Source: Aquirufa rosea
GTDB taxonomy: Bacteria; Bacteroidota; Bacteroidia; Cytophagales; Spirosomataceae
Length of the DNA stretch: 64,000 bases
Direction of reading: 5' to 3'
Assembly: GCF_004118285.1 (NCBI RefSeq)
Contig: NZ_SDHY01000007.1
Location: 1-64,000 of the forward strand
The notes beneath the pieces were generated by a model that was not told the origin of the DNA, ran no database searches, and saw nothing but the letters and a program-made list of their open reading frames with translations. How positions within the stretch are numbered: position 1 is the stretch's first letter; each line of letters begins with the position of its first letter. The position numbers were made by a program, and so were the translations under genes. This document shows, in pieces, positions 7,416 through 16,276 of this stretch.

Positions 7416-7753
7416 AAACTTATAGCCTAGAACACATAACCGACAAACATATTGGCAAAAAGGGTACACCCAAGAGAGATGCTTTTGAACAAGAATTGCG
7501 AATGGATTTATTAGGAGAAGCTATTCGAGAAGCTAGATTGCAACGCAATTGGACACAAGAAGAACTAGGACGATTAGTAGGTGTAAAAAAAGCTCAAATT
7601 TCTAAATTAGAAAATAGTCTAACTGATGCCAGATTTGAAACGATCCTCAAGGTATTTAAGGCACTCAACGCTAAAATAAATTTCAACGTTGAGTTGCTTG
7701 GTTCGAAACCGCAGCCTAAAAAGCCGGCTAAACAAGTAAGCGTAAAATTGTAA
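7412..7753 (+). CDS. XRE-family HTH antitoxin (HigA-like)
   Basis: A 113-residue DNA-binding antitoxin that should neutralise the toxin encoded just upstream and repress the pair. The helix-turn-helix lies at about residues 31-85: LGEAIREARLQRNWTQEELG, then VGVKKAQISKLENS, the recognition helix, and ETILKVFKALNAKINFNVEL. The C-terminal tail is Lys/Pro-rich. ATGA overlap with the toxin shows translational coupling. It ends 1 nt before the convergent PhnA-like gene, so the accessory island stops sharply at core sequence. Autoregulation is typical of the family but no operator was identified by eye. Confidence 0.88.
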   Translation: MKTYSLEHITDKHIGKKGTPKRDAFEQELRMDLLGEAIREARLQRNWTQEELGRLVGVKKAQISKLENSLTDARFETILKVFKALNAKINFNVELLGSKPQPKKPAKQVSVKL

Positions 7754-7754
7754 G

Positions 7755-7964
7755 CTACGCTTTCTTCAAAAACTCCGTCTTCAAGACCATCATTGTTTTT
7801 TCAACTTTGCCTTCTACTTCGCCTTCAAAATCGGTTAAGCGGATGTTGCGCACCATGGTTCCGCGTTTGATCACGCCAGATGATCCACGTACTTTTAAAT
7901 CTTTGATGACTGTTACTGAATCTCCGTCGTTCAATAAATTACCGTTGCTGTCTTTAACTTCCAT
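7755..7964 (-). CDS. PhnA-like (YjdM) C-terminal domain protein
   Basis: A 69-residue protein equal to the C-terminal domain of the PhnA/YjdM family: VKDSNGNLLNDGDSVTVIKDLKVRGSS, then KRGTMVRNIRLTDFEGEVEGKVEKTMMVLKTEFLKK. It forms a small SH3-like beta barrel. The N-terminal zinc ribbon with its Cys pairs, present in E. coli-type proteins of about 110 residues, is absent. A stand-alone short form occurs in many Bacteroidota, so this need not be a truncation. The old name (alkylphosphonate utilisation) reflects map position near phn genes, and no such genes are here. It lies just downstream of ygiQ on the same strand, 14 nt apart, probably cotranscribed. Confidence 0.85.
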   Translation of the reverse strand: MEVKDSNGNLLNDGDSVTVIKDLKVRGSSGVIKRGTMVRNIRLTDFEGEVEGKVEKTMMVLKTEFLKKA

Positions 7965-7978
7965 GTGCTATAATTTGA

Positions 7979-9832
7979 TTAATATTTTTGGTTCCTATTT
8001 CTAAAGCCCAATAAGCGCTGCGCTAAGTCGGGCCGCTGTAATTTGGTCAAACGGTTCCGAATCCAATCCTTGAACTCGGCTTTGTACCAAAAGAAATACT
8101 TATTTTGATTTTGTTTCTCTTCCTTGGTTTTGGCCGTATAAATGGGTTGTAGGGTGTATGGGTGCACGCCGGTATAGTAAATCACCTCCGCTACCGTCAT
8201 GGGCGTCGGAGTGAAATCCTGCACTTGCTCCAATTGAAAGCCTAAATCCTTAGTTTCTGCCGCTAAATTAGCCATATCCACTTCCTCACATCCTGGGTGA
8301 GAAGAAATGAAATAAGGAATCAAGGGCTGCTTTAAGCCATGCTTGGCCGAAATGGCATCGTATTTCTCTTTGAACTTCCGGAAGTATTTGAAAGATGGCT
8401 TGCGCATAACGCGTAAGGTGGCATCTGAAGTATGTTCAGGTGCAACCTTCAAACGACCCGACACATGGCGCGTAATCAATTGCTCCATGTATTCATCGTG
8501 GTTCATGTCGGCATTGTTCTTATTGAAATCATCCACCAACAAATCATAACGAACCCCTGAACCCACAAAAGCTTTTTTAACGCCCGGATGCGCATCTACC
8601 TTGCGGTAAATCTCCGTCAATGGCTTGTGGGAAGTATCCAAATTGGAACAAATCACCGGATGAATGCAGCTTGGACTAGAACAACGCGCGCAAATTGACT
8701 CGTCTTTGCCCTTCATGCGGTACATGTTGGCCGAGGGACCGCCCAAATCCGAGATATACCCCTTAAAATCCGGTGATTTCGTGATTTGATCTACCTCCTT
8801 CATGATGGATTTCTCACTCCGAGAAGCGATGAATTTCCCTTGGTGGGCCGATATGGTACAAAAACTGCAACCTCCAAAACAACCTCGGTGCATGTTGACC
8901 GAGAATTTAATCATCTCAAAAGCAGGAATAGGTCCTCTCTTCTTGTATTTAGGATGCGGTAAACGAGTATATGGCAAATCAAAAGATCGGTCCATTTCCA
9001 CCTCATCCATGGTTTTGAAGGGTGGATTAATTACCAAAGTTTGATCCCCTACTCGCTGTGTAATGCGGTTTGCCTGCCATTTATTGGACTCAACTTCTAC
9101 AATCTTGAAGTTGGCCGCGTATTTGATTTTATCTTGTAAACAATCCTCATGACTGCTCAGCTCCACTGTCTCCCAATCTTCGATATTCGGTAATGCCTGA
9201 GTCGCGGGCTGCAAAAAAGCCACCTGTTTGATATGCGTCAAATCTTTGAACGGAATTCCACTTTTCACCCCACGAATAATTTCGCGTAAAGGCTGTTCAC
9301 CCATGCCATAGACCAGCATGTCGGCTTGTGAATCCACCAAAATGGAGGGGAATAATTTATCTGCCCAGTAATCATAATGCGTCACTCGGCGCAAAGAAGC
9401 CTCAATGCCGCCAATCAAGACAGGCACATCGGGATAAATTTCTTTGAGTATCTTGGAATAGACCGTCGTGGCATAATCGGGTCTAAAACCCGCTTCGCCA
9501 CCTGGGGTATAGGAATCATTGGAACGCAAACGACGATTGGCCGTATAATGATTCACCATGGAATCCATACAACCGGCTGTCACCCCAAAGAAATACTTGG
9601 GTTTCCCCAATTTCTTAAAATCCCGCAAATCATCTTGCCAATTGGGCTGCGCCACAATTCCCACCTTCAAGCCCTCACTTTCCATGATTCTACCAATCAC
9701 TGCCGTGCCAAAAGAGGGATGGTCTACGTAGGCATCGCCTGATATTAAAATAACATCTAGCTCGTCCCAGCCGCGTTTTTCCACTTCTTTTTTTGTCAAG
9801 GGTAACCAGTCGGTGATCGGTCTTTCTTCCAT
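7979..9832 (-). CDS. YgiQ family radical SAM protein
   Basis: A 617-residue radical SAM enzyme of the YgiQ family (UPF0313), whose reaction is not established. The N-terminal cobalamin-binding-like domain includes ISGDAYVDHPSFG (about 30-42) and an IGGIEASLRR stretch near 140-149. The radical SAM cluster motif CFGGCSFC has Cys318, Cys322 and Cys325 in the usual C-x3-C-x2-C spacing. A further Cys group (SICARCSSPSCIHPVIC, near 380-400) and the C-terminal YgiQ-specific region follow. Length agrees with the family. It begins at the edge of the large repeat block, so its promoter must lie in or near 9833-9960. Confidence 0.95.
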   Translation of the reverse strand: MEERPITDWLPLTKKEVEKRGWDELDVILISGDAYVDHPSFGTAVIGRIMESEGLKVGIVAQPNWQDDLRDFKKLGKPKYFFGVTAGCMDSMVNHYTANRRLRSNDSYTPGGEAGFRPDYATTVYSKILKEIYPDVPVLIGGIEASLRRVTHYDYWADKLFPSILVDSQADMLVYGMGEQPLREIIRGVKSGIPFKDLTHIKQVAFLQPATQALPNIEDWETVELSSHEDCLQDKIKYAANFKIVEVESNKWQANRITQRVGDQTLVINPPFKTMDEVEMDRSFDLPYTRLPHPKYKKRGPIPAFEMIKFSVNMHRGCFGGCSFCTISAHQGKFIASRSEKSIMKEVDQITKSPDFKGYISDLGGPSANMYRMKGKDESICARCSSPSCIHPVICSNLDTSHKPLTEIYRKVDAHPGVKKAFVGSGVRYDLLVDDFNKNNADMNHDEYMEQLITRHVSGRLKVAPEHTSDATLRVMRKPSFKYFRKFKEKYDAISAKHGLKQPLIPYFISSHPGCEEVDMANLAAETKDLGFQLEQVQDFTPTPMTVAEVIYYTGVHPYTLQPIYTAKTKEEKQNQNKYFFWYKAEFKDWIRNRLTKLQRPDLAQRLLGFRNRNQKY

Positions 9833-9965
9833 TCTACAAAATTAATTGAATTTGCTTGGTTTACCTAGTTTGGTTAAAGTGGAATGGTAGAATGTAGAAT
9901 GGTAAATGGTGAATGGTGAATTATAAATTATAAATGATGGTGGAATCCTAATACCAAATAAAAAA
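9833..9965. repeat. TAGAATG / AATGGTGAAT microrepeat tract
   Basis: Short AT-rich words (GGTAGAATG, GTAGAATGG, TAAATGGTGAATGGTGAA, TTATAAATTATAAATG) repeat in series. Comparable tracts lie near 2450, 3002, 24965, 36455 and 47085. There is no ORF. Confidence 0.5.
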
Positions 9966-10001
9966 CGGTTAATCCCGAACGAAAGATGGGAACGAAGCAT
10001 G
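9966..10001. repeat. Module Y, 5' fragment
   Basis: CGGTTAATCCCGAACGAAAG to GAAGCATGA matches the first 36 or so bases of module Y, then breaks off into microrepeat sequence. It is a truncated copy. Confidence 0.6.
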
Positions 10002-10089
10002 AAAATAAATTATAAATGATAAAGTATAAATGGATTTAGCTTCAATTTACCAGCCTTATAACTAAACACTAATAACCAATCCCTAAACA

Positions 10090-10292
10090 GGTTAATCCCG
10101 ACGAAAGATGGGAACGGAGCATGAGCGAAGCGGTAGGCGCATTTTTGACCTGTGCGCTAGACTTAGATAAGCGTCAAAAATTAAAGCCGTATGTGGAGTG
10201 AACATCGGTTCCGCAACGCGGAATTCGTGTTAGATTAACCGAATTTAAATAAAGTTTTTTTGTTTCTTTTTTTCTCCAAAAAAAGAAATGCC
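10090..10292. repeat. Module Y (forward) with right arm
   Basis: Module Y lies at 10090-10241 (tips GGTTAATCC and AGATTAACCG), with the right arm at 10254-10292 ending GAAATGCC. No X module or left arm precedes it. Confidence 0.7.
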
Positions 10293-10369
10293 TAATGAGT
10301 TAATTAATCAGAAAAATTAAATTTTTATCCCTCCAACTTTTCTTTTCATCCATAACCTAGGATTTTCTT

Positions 10370-10391
10370 TTTTTTCAAAAAAAGAAATGCC
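10370..10391. repeat. Solitary arm hairpin between two spacer copies
   Basis: GGATTTTC, a T-run, and AAAAGAAATGCC form one hairpin that reads as the outer halves of a left and a right arm fused, with nothing between. It is flanked on both sides by the same spacer repeat. It may mark an excision scar or an element-less unit. Confidence 0.5.
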
Positions 10392-10458
10392 ATAGGAGTT
10401 AATTACTCCGGATAATTAAAATCTAATCCCTCCAACATTTCTTTTTATCCAATATCTA

Positions 10459-10929
10459 GGATTTTCTTTTTTAGAAAAAAAGAAACAAAAAAATGGTTTC
10501 TGTCGTCCAGCAAAGGCGAATTCTGCTGCGCAGAACCGGGATTCACTCCGCTCGCGCCTATAGTTTTGACGCTGGCACACATAGCCATTGCTAAGGTCAA
10601 AACCCCGTCTACCGCTGCGTTCATTACCTTTCGCTGTTGCTGAACGACGCCGTTTTTTAGAACAATTTAACATGCTTTAGCTAGAAATATTTAAACTTTA
10701 TTGGCTCGAAAGGTAGCATGACCAACGGTTAATCCCGACGAAAGATGGGAACGGAGCATGAGCGAAGCGGCAGGCGTATTTTTGACCTGTGCGCTGGACT
10801 TAGCCAAGCGTCAAAAATTAAAGCCGTATGTGGAGTGAACATCGCTTCCGCAACGCGGAATTCGTGTTGGATTAACCGAATTTAAATAAAGTTTTTTTGT
10901 TTCTTTTTTTCTCCAAAAAAAGAAATGCC
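10459..10929. repeat. Composite X-Y repeat element, copy 3
   Basis: Same architecture as 115-588: left arm (10459-10497), module X reverse (10502-10648), linker with TTTAGCTAGAAAT, module Y forward (10726-10878), right arm (about 10891-10929). The length is within a few bases of copy 1. The apparent ORF of 85 codons on the minus strand (10416-10673) is repeat sequence. Confidence 0.75.
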
Positions 10930-11185
10930 ATAAGAATAACTTTGAAGTGATGTTAGCCTAAAAACAATAAATCATTTGATGGAATTACAAATTCTCAATA
11001 TCTGTCATTCGACATGACCCTGCGGAACATGTCGAACAGCACGTTTTTTTGTTTCTTTTTCTCCAAAAAAAGAAATGCCTAAAGAAGAGATTTGAAGTGA
11101 TGTTAGTCTAAAACAATAAGTAATTTGATGAAATAACAAATTCCTTTATCTGTCATTCGACATGACCCTGCAGAACATGTCGAAC
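10930..11185. repeat. Two CATGTC hairpin repeats around an isolated right arm
   Basis: GACATGACCC...CATGTC hairpins occur at 11011-11033 and 11159-11181, each preceded by AAGTGATGTTAG and TGTCATTC. A right arm (11043-11079) lies between them. The reverse of this unit forms the first 110 bases of the window. Confidence 0.65.
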
Positions 11186-11251
11186 AGCAGGGACAGAATT
11201 GACATCCACTATCCTTATGAAATTTAAGGATGATTATTTCCCAATCTATCC

Positions 11252-11259
11252 TATTTTTG
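11252..11259 (+). promoter_or_regulatory. -7 box, near-leaderless start of glycosyltransferase
   Basis: TATTTTTG matches TAnnTTTG and ends 6 nt before the ATG at 11266, which would place the transcript start at or next to the start codon. No good -33 TTG is visible. Confidence 0.45.
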
Positions 11260-11265
11260 TAAGAT

Positions 11266-12255
11266 ATGCAGCTTTCCATCATTTTTGTCAACTACCAAAG
11301 TGAAGATCTTTTACTGAATTGCTTCCGAAGCATTTACCAGTACACCACTGGGCTTGACTTTGAATGCATTGTGGTGGATAATAAGTATCAAGCTGGGGCC
11401 AATGAGGCCATTCTCCAAGAATTTCCAGCTACTCAATGGATTGACTTGGGCTATAATGCCGGATTTTCCAAAGCCAATAATGCAGGTTTAGCCGCAGCAA
11501 AAGCACCTCATGTCTTATTCATGAATGCAGACACCCTGGTTACCGACAATGCCATTGGCAAGGCCTACCAATACCTCATCGAAAAGCCAGATTTAGCCGC
11601 AGTGGGAGCTATTCAAGTGGATTCGACAGGTAAACCTATCCCCTATTATCGGACACTAAACGACATCCGCATTGATTTATACATTTTGCCCAATATCCCA
11701 ACTTGGAAACGATTCGTGTATAATTGTTTTCCCAAATTTGTCCCTGAACAAAGCTATGAAACCAATAATTTGGTTGGCTTTTTCTTGATGACGAGTAAAG
11801 AGGTAATTCGGAAAGTAGGTGCTTGGGATGAGGATTTTTTCATGTATGCCGAAGATGCCGAATGGTGCACTCGATTGATTAAAGCGGGTAAATTGGTCTA
11901 TTTTGAGGATATCCGAGTGACCCATTTATTGGGCCATAATCCCTTCCGAAGGGCGAAAACCTCCTGGGTCAATCGTTTTTCGGTACAAATCCAGGTATCC
12001 AATTTGCTCTGGATTCGGAAAAGTTATGGACTGGGAGCCTATTTCTTGATTTTATTGAACTATGCGGCTATCGTGCCCTTATTTTGGACTTGGAAGATTC
12101 TATTGAACCTGCTGAAAATGAGGCATTGGAAGCACAATACCGAAAATCAGGTACTTTTCACGCAGAAAACTCGGATGCTGTTTCGATACTTTTGGCAGAC
12201 TGTTTTTTTACAGAAGAAATCCTACCAGATAAAAGCCGCAGAAAATATACAATAA
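11266..12255 (+). CDS. Glycosyltransferase family 2
   Basis: A 329-residue GT2 (GT-A fold) glycosyltransferase of the WcaE/rhamnosyltransferase-like type, probably in surface polysaccharide synthesis on the cytoplasmic face of the membrane. Seen: the N-terminal beta strand LSIIFVNYQSEDLL, the nucleotide-binding Asp region CIVVDN (34-39), NNAG-type GYNAGFSKANNAG (62-74), and the metal-binding NADT (87-90). An acidic ED pair follows in MYAEDAEWCTRLIKAG (about 194-209), and a hydrophobic segment near 262-285 probably anchors it. It stands alone ahead of the ebo cluster, 100 nt upstream. Donor and acceptor are unknown. Confidence 0.88.
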   Translation: MQLSIIFVNYQSEDLLLNCFRSIYQYTTGLDFECIVVDNKYQAGANEAILQEFPATQWIDLGYNAGFSKANNAGLAAAKAPHVLFMNADTLVTDNAIGKAYQYLIEKPDLAAVGAIQVDSTGKPIPYYRTLNDIRIDLYILPNIPTWKRFVYNCFPKFVPEQSYETNNLVGFFLMTSKEVIRKVGAWDEDFFMYAEDAEWCTRLIKAGKLVYFEDIRVTHLLGHNPFRRAKTSWVNRFSVQIQVSNLLWIRKSYGLGAYFLILLNYAAIVPLFWTWKILLNLLKMRHWKHNTENQVLFTQKTRMLFRYFWQTVFLQKKSYQIKAAENIQ

Positions 12256-12355
12256 TTGGCATTGCTGATAAATATCATGCACAATTCATGTCACCAATCT
12301 AAGGATTATGTAGTAAATTCGTTTTTAGCCTAATAACACCCAAAAATAGTAAATT

Positions 12356-13216
12356 TTGAATATCTCGGAGCAATTATTTCAAGCCTTATCGAAGCAATGC
12401 CAACCCAAAGAATTGGATTGGTTGAAGGACAAATCATCGAAAGACGCCAATTCCTTGTCGCTCAGCTTTGTCATGGTTCCTCGTTTTATTGAAAAACAAG
12501 AGCTAGAAAAGAGTGTATTGGACGATACTGCCAAGATCCTACCTGACTGGAACTGGGATGGCTGGACTTTGGACCGTTTGGCAAGGGTCTATTTACTGAG
12601 TTTATGCCAAGAGCGTGGATTAGATCAGGAGGCTTACATCAAAAAAATCAATCTACTTTTTGATACGGCGGAAATGAATGAAGCCGTAGCCCTGTACTCT
12701 GCCATGCCCATTTTGGCCTATCCCGAAGCATGGATGAACCGTGCCACGGATGCCGTGCGTTCCAATGTAGGACTCATCTTTGATGCTATTGCCTTTGGTA
12801 ATCCCTACCCTAAAAATCATTTCTCGGAATTAGCTTGGAACCAATTGGTCTTGAAATGTATTTTCAACGATAAGCCCATTCACCAGATTGAAGGATTGGA
12901 AGCCAGAAATAACGAGGCTTTAATTGCTACTTTGGTTGATTTCGCCCATGAGCGTTGGGCAGCGAACCGCCGTGTACCTTCTCAAGTTTGGCGTTTGTTG
13001 GTGCCATATTTAACTGTAGCTATGTTGAGCGATATCGAGAAATTGATTCAGTCCGACAAAGAATCGGATCGTATAGCTGCCAGCTTAGTGCTTGACCAAA
13101 GTCATTTAGCTGAGGCCAAGGCCTTGGCAGAAAAATATAAAAATCAGCTTCCTGCTGTTCCTGCGGAATCTTGGGGAGCCTTAGAGAAACCAGAACCCAT
13201 TTACCAACCAGCCTAA
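12356..13216 (+). CDS. eboA: EboA domain protein, ebo cluster
   Basis: A 286-residue first gene of an ebo cluster. EboA is a helical protein of unknown biochemical role that marks these clusters and is proposed to take part in moving or preparing a small-molecule precursor. Seen: LDWLKDK and FVMVPRFIEK near the N-terminus, a WNWDGWTLDRLARVYLL stretch (about 61-77), and YPEAWMNRATDAVRSNVG (about 122-139), where family conservation is usually concentrated. The frame opens with TTG (12356); the next Met is about 40 residues in and would remove conserved sequence, so a non-ATG start is likely. The identification rests on order: eboA is followed by TatD, UbiA, DHQS-like, TIM-barrel and phosphodiesterase genes, all within 13 nt of each other. 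Confidence 0.85.
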   Translation: MNISEQLFQALSKQCQPKELDWLKDKSSKDANSLSLSFVMVPRFIEKQELEKSVLDDTAKILPDWNWDGWTLDRLARVYLLSLCQERGLDQEAYIKKINLLFDTAEMNEAVALYSAMPILAYPEAWMNRATDAVRSNVGLIFDAIAFGNPYPKNHFSELAWNQLVLKCIFNDKPIHQIEGLEARNNEALIATLVDFAHERWAANRRVPSQVWRLLVPYLTVAMLSDIEKLIQSDKESDRIAASLVLDQSHLAEAKALAEKYKNQLPAVPAESWGALEKPEPIYQPA

Positions 13217-13220
13217 GATT

Positions 13221-14234
13221 ATGTGCCAGAATCCACACCAATCGAACCCATCCCATTTTCAAGGTTCTGCTGAAGAAGCCATGACGGCGAGTACGGTAGA
13301 ACAAAGCTTTGAGCAGTATATCCAAGGCATGAAGTTTTTTGATCCTCATGTGCACATGACGGCCAGAACCACGGATGATTACCAAGCTTTAGCTGATGCA
13401 GGTGTCGTGGCGATCATTGAACCGGCCTTTTGGCTAGGTCAACCGAGAACAGGCTTATCGTCCTTTAAAGACTATTTTGCCACCTTGGTCGGTTGGGAGC
13501 GTTTTCGTTCTTCGCAGTTTGGCATTAAGCATTATTGTACTATTGGATTGAACTCCCGTGAGGCCAATAACGAAGCTTTGGCGGAGGAAGTTATGGAGAT
13601 TTTACCTTTGTTCTTACAAAAAGAAGGCGTAGTAGGTGTTGGGGAAATTGGTTTTGATGACCAAACGGCTCTCGAAGAAAAATACTACCGTGCCCAATTG
13701 GAATTGGCCAAAGAAATGAATTTACCTGTGCAAGTTCATACGCCCCACCGCGACAAGAAAAAAGGAACGGAAAGAAGTATGGCCATTGCATTGGAACATG
13801 GTTTAGACCCGAAAATGGTCATCATAGATCATAACAATGAAGAAACCGTTAAGTCTGTGTTAGACCAAGGATTCTACGCGGCCTTTACCATTTATCCATT
13901 CACGAAAATGGGCAATGAGCGCATGGTGGAAATTGTAAAACAATATGGACCATCCATGATCATGATTAATTCCGCTGCCGATTGGGGTATCTCCGATCCC
14001 TTAGCAATTCCTAAAACAGCGGCTTTGATGAAAATGAAAGGCATTTCGGATGAAGATATTCGTTTAGTCACCTATCAAAATGCTTTGGATGCTTTTGCAC
14101 AAAGTGGACAAATTAAGGAGTCAGACTTCATTCATGGCATGGAAATTGACCAGTCCTTGAAGTTCAATGGCAACACCGTTTTACGTGGTGGACAAGCTCC
14201 AAGAGTCAACAAAAACTCTTTGATCATTAGCTAA
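13221..14234 (+). CDS. eboB: TatD-family metallohydrolase, EboB-type
   Basis: A 337-residue amidohydrolase of the TatD type. Metal ligands: FFDPHVHMT gives His43 and His45, GVGEIGFDD gives Glu142, QVHTPHR gives His173 and VIIDHNN gives His204, with a late Asp in SAADWGISDP. This is the usual TIM-barrel two-metal set, so it is probably an active hydrolase. The substrate is unknown, and ebo clusters carry a diverged TatD rather than the DNase. An in-frame ATG at 13281 (MTASTVEQSFEQY) is a plausible alternative start, since the first 20 residues are not conserved-looking. It starts 4 nt after eboA; EboC's ATG overlaps its stop. Confidence 0.88.
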   Translation: MCQNPHQSNPSHFQGSAEEAMTASTVEQSFEQYIQGMKFFDPHVHMTARTTDDYQALADAGVVAIIEPAFWLGQPRTGLSSFKDYFATLVGWERFRSSQFGIKHYCTIGLNSREANNEALAEEVMEILPLFLQKEGVVGVGEIGFDDQTALEEKYYRAQLELAKEMNLPVQVHTPHRDKKKGTERSMAIALEHGLDPKMVIIDHNNEETVKSVLDQGFYAAFTIYPFTKMGNERMVEIVKQYGPSMIMINSAADWGISDPLAIPKTAALMKMKGISDEDIRLVTYQNALDAFAQSGQIKESDFIHGMEIDQSLKFNGNTVLRGGQAPRVNKNSLIIS

Positions 14235-15115
14235 TGAGTCAGATTAGGGCATTTTTGGAATTAACCCGACCGGCCAATGTCATCACCGCTTTGACGGATG
14301 TGATGGCAGGCATGGCCATCGTGGGCTTCCTCTTTGTCTGGAAGGATTATTCCATTCAGCCCTTGGTTTTATTAGGTTTGTCAACCATGTGTCTGTATGC
14401 GGGTGGAGTGGTGTTCAATGATGTCTTTGATCGTGAGTTGGACAGCGTAGAACGACCAGAAAGAGCCTTGCCCAGTGGACGAATTTCCTTGACAGCTGCC
14501 GTAACCGGTGGCTTATTGCTTTTAACCCTAGGCATTTTCTTAGCCTTCAAACAAAGTTTATTGAGTGGCTACGTGGCTATCATCATCACGCTATTGGCTC
14601 TTTTCTACGATTGGAAAGGAAAACACATGACTTATTTCGGTCCCATCAACATGGGGCTTTGTCGGGCCTTTAACCTTCTCTTAGGCATGTCAGTCTACGA
14701 ATTTGGTCTCATAGAACAAGGTCAATGGATGATACTTCCCTTGATTTACATTGCGGCCATCACCATGGTGAGTCGGGGTGAAGTGCATGGAAGCACCCCC
14801 TGGCCCATTGCCGCAGCAGCCTTTTTCTTTTTAATTATTCATGCGGCCCAACTTTCCATTGCGATAAAATCGGAACAATGGATTGCCATACCTTTCATTA
14901 TCTTACATATCACTCTTATATTTAAACCTTTAATACGAGCGTATCAAAACCCCATTGGTCCTAATATCGGAAAAACCGTGAAAGCAGGAGTCTTATCACT
15001 CATTGTGATGAACGCTGCTTGGGTGAGCCTGAGTGGACAATGGATGATCGCTTTGGCAGTATTGGCCCTCTTGCCCATTTCCATACGGGTAGGGAAATTC
15101 TTTGCCGTTACGTAA
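14234..15115 (+). CDS. eboC: UbiA-like prenyltransferase EboC
   Basis: A 293-residue polytopic membrane protein of the UbiA superfamily, which transfers prenyl groups to aromatic or other acceptors in the membrane. About eight or nine hydrophobic segments are visible. The first Asp-rich motif NDVFDRELD (62-70) fits N-D-x-x-D-x-x-x-D, with the following ERPERALPSG conserved. The second motif region, DWKGKHMTYFGPINMG (about 126-141), is a weaker version of the usual second Asp motif. In ebo clusters this gene is the prenyltransferase-like member. It overlaps the eboB stop (TAATG) and is followed 9 nt later by eboD. Acceptor and donor are not known. Confidence 0.9.
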   Translation: MSQIRAFLELTRPANVITALTDVMAGMAIVGFLFVWKDYSIQPLVLLGLSTMCLYAGGVVFNDVFDRELDSVERPERALPSGRISLTAAVTGGLLLLTLGIFLAFKQSLLSGYVAIIITLLALFYDWKGKHMTYFGPINMGLCRAFNLLLGMSVYEFGLIEQGQWMILPLIYIAAITMVSRGEVHGSTPWPIAAAAFFFLIIHAAQLSIAIKSEQWIAIPFIILHITLIFKPLIRAYQNPIGPNIGKTVKAGVLSLIVMNAAWVSLSGQWMIALAVLALLPISIRVGKFFAVT

Positions 15116-15124
15116 TTTTATAGC

Positions 15125-16270
15125 ATGCAGTCATTAGAACAATATTTTCAGGTACCCTTCCGCTATCAAGTCATTTTTTCCAAAGGCTTATTTCATGCCG
15201 ATAATCCCGTTTTTAAGGATTTCATATTGAACTTTGGATTGGCTGATTTTAGAAAGAGAATTGTGTTTGTCATCGACAAAGGAGTAGCTGATGCACATCC
15301 GAAGCTCACCAAGCAAATCGTCCAGTATTTTGACAAGTATCCCGTGGCCGATTTAGCCCCTGAAATACTAATTTTGCCAGGGGGTGAAGTATGTAAAAAT
15401 GACCCTCGGTATTACGAAGAGGTAGTTCGCGCTATAGATGAGCACCGCATTGATCGTCATTCCTTTGTAGCTTGTATTGGTGGTGGAGCATTTTTGGATA
15501 TGAGCGGTTATGCCGCAGCCATTTCGCACCGAGGAGTGAAATTCATCCGTATTCCCAGTACCGTTTTATCTCAAAATGATTCGGGAGTAGGTGTAAAGAA
15601 CGGGGTGAATTATCAGGGCAAAAAAAACTTTTTAGGCACATTCGCTCCGCCCGTTGCGGTATTCAATGACGTGGATCTTTTAGCTACTCTACATGATCGT
15701 GATTGGAGATCAGGTATAGCTGAAGCCATCAAAGTGGCTTTAATCAAGGATTTGACTTTCTTCCAATGGTTGGAAGCCAATGCTCAAGCCATGAATGAGC
15801 GTAATGAAGCGGTCATGATTGAGCAAATTTACCGTTGTGCCGAATTACATATGCAGCATATTTCCAGCGGAGATCCTTTTGAATTAGGTTCAGCTAGGCC
15901 TTTGGACTTCGGTCACTGGGCAGCGCATAAATTGGAATATTTAAGCAATTTCGAGATTCGTCACGGAGAAGCAGTGGCCATTGGCATTGCTTTGGATACG
16001 GCTTATTCCCATGAAATAGGCTATTTAACAGCAGAGGAAAGAGACCGTGTTATTGGGGTCATCCGAGCTTTAGGTTTTGATACTTACCATCCTGCATTGG
16101 CAGAAAATGATAAAGCCAATTTGTTTAAAGGCTTGCAAGAATTCCAAGAACATTTGGGGGGACAGCTTTGCATCACCCTATTGGAAAAATTAGGAAAAGG
16201 AAAAGAAGTGCATGAAATGAATTTCGATTTGATAAAAAAATCGGTTGATTTCTTGGCTCAATTAGGCTAG
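15125..16270 (+). CDS. eboD: 3-dehydroquinate synthase-like protein EboD
   Basis: A 381-residue member of the sugar-phosphate cyclase superfamily, related to AroB. Seen: ILPGGEVCKND (83-93), CIGGGAFLDMSGYAA (117-131, the NAD-binding Gly-rich turn), PSTVLSQNDSGVGVKNGVN (144-162), the metal-site Glu in SGIAEAIKVALIKD, and the H-x3-H type region DFGHWAAHKLEY with RHGEAVAIGIALD. Because it sits in the ebo cluster rather than with shikimate genes, it is more likely a secondary-metabolite cyclase than the pathway AroB. The shikimate-pathway genes aroQ and aroK are elsewhere in the window (48.2 and 57.3 kb). Start 9 nt after eboC. Confidence 0.92.
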   Translation: MQSLEQYFQVPFRYQVIFSKGLFHADNPVFKDFILNFGLADFRKRIVFVIDKGVADAHPKLTKQIVQYFDKYPVADLAPEILILPGGEVCKNDPRYYEEVVRAIDEHRIDRHSFVACIGGGAFLDMSGYAAAISHRGVKFIRIPSTVLSQNDSGVGVKNGVNYQGKKNFLGTFAPPVAVFNDVDLLATLHDRDWRSGIAEAIKVALIKDLTFFQWLEANAQAMNERNEAVMIEQIYRCAELHMQHISSGDPFELGSARPLDFGHWAAHKLEYLSNFEIRHGEAVAIGIALDTAYSHEIGYLTAEERDRVIGVIRALGFDTYHPALAENDKANLFKGLQEFQEHLGGQLCITLLEKLGKGKEVHEMNFDLIKKSVDFLAQLG

Positions 16271-16276
16271 ATCCAT

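Noticed and set aside
10416-10673. 85-codon minus-strand ORF
   Set aside because: Module X copy again.
11103-11291. 62-codon minus-strand ORF
   Set aside because: It covers the CATGTC hairpin repeat and the start of the glycosyltransferase on the other strand; Cys-rich by chance.
12084-12302. 72-codon plus-strand ORF at the end of the glycosyltransferase
   Set aside because: Overlaps the GT2 frame almost fully in another phase and has no features.
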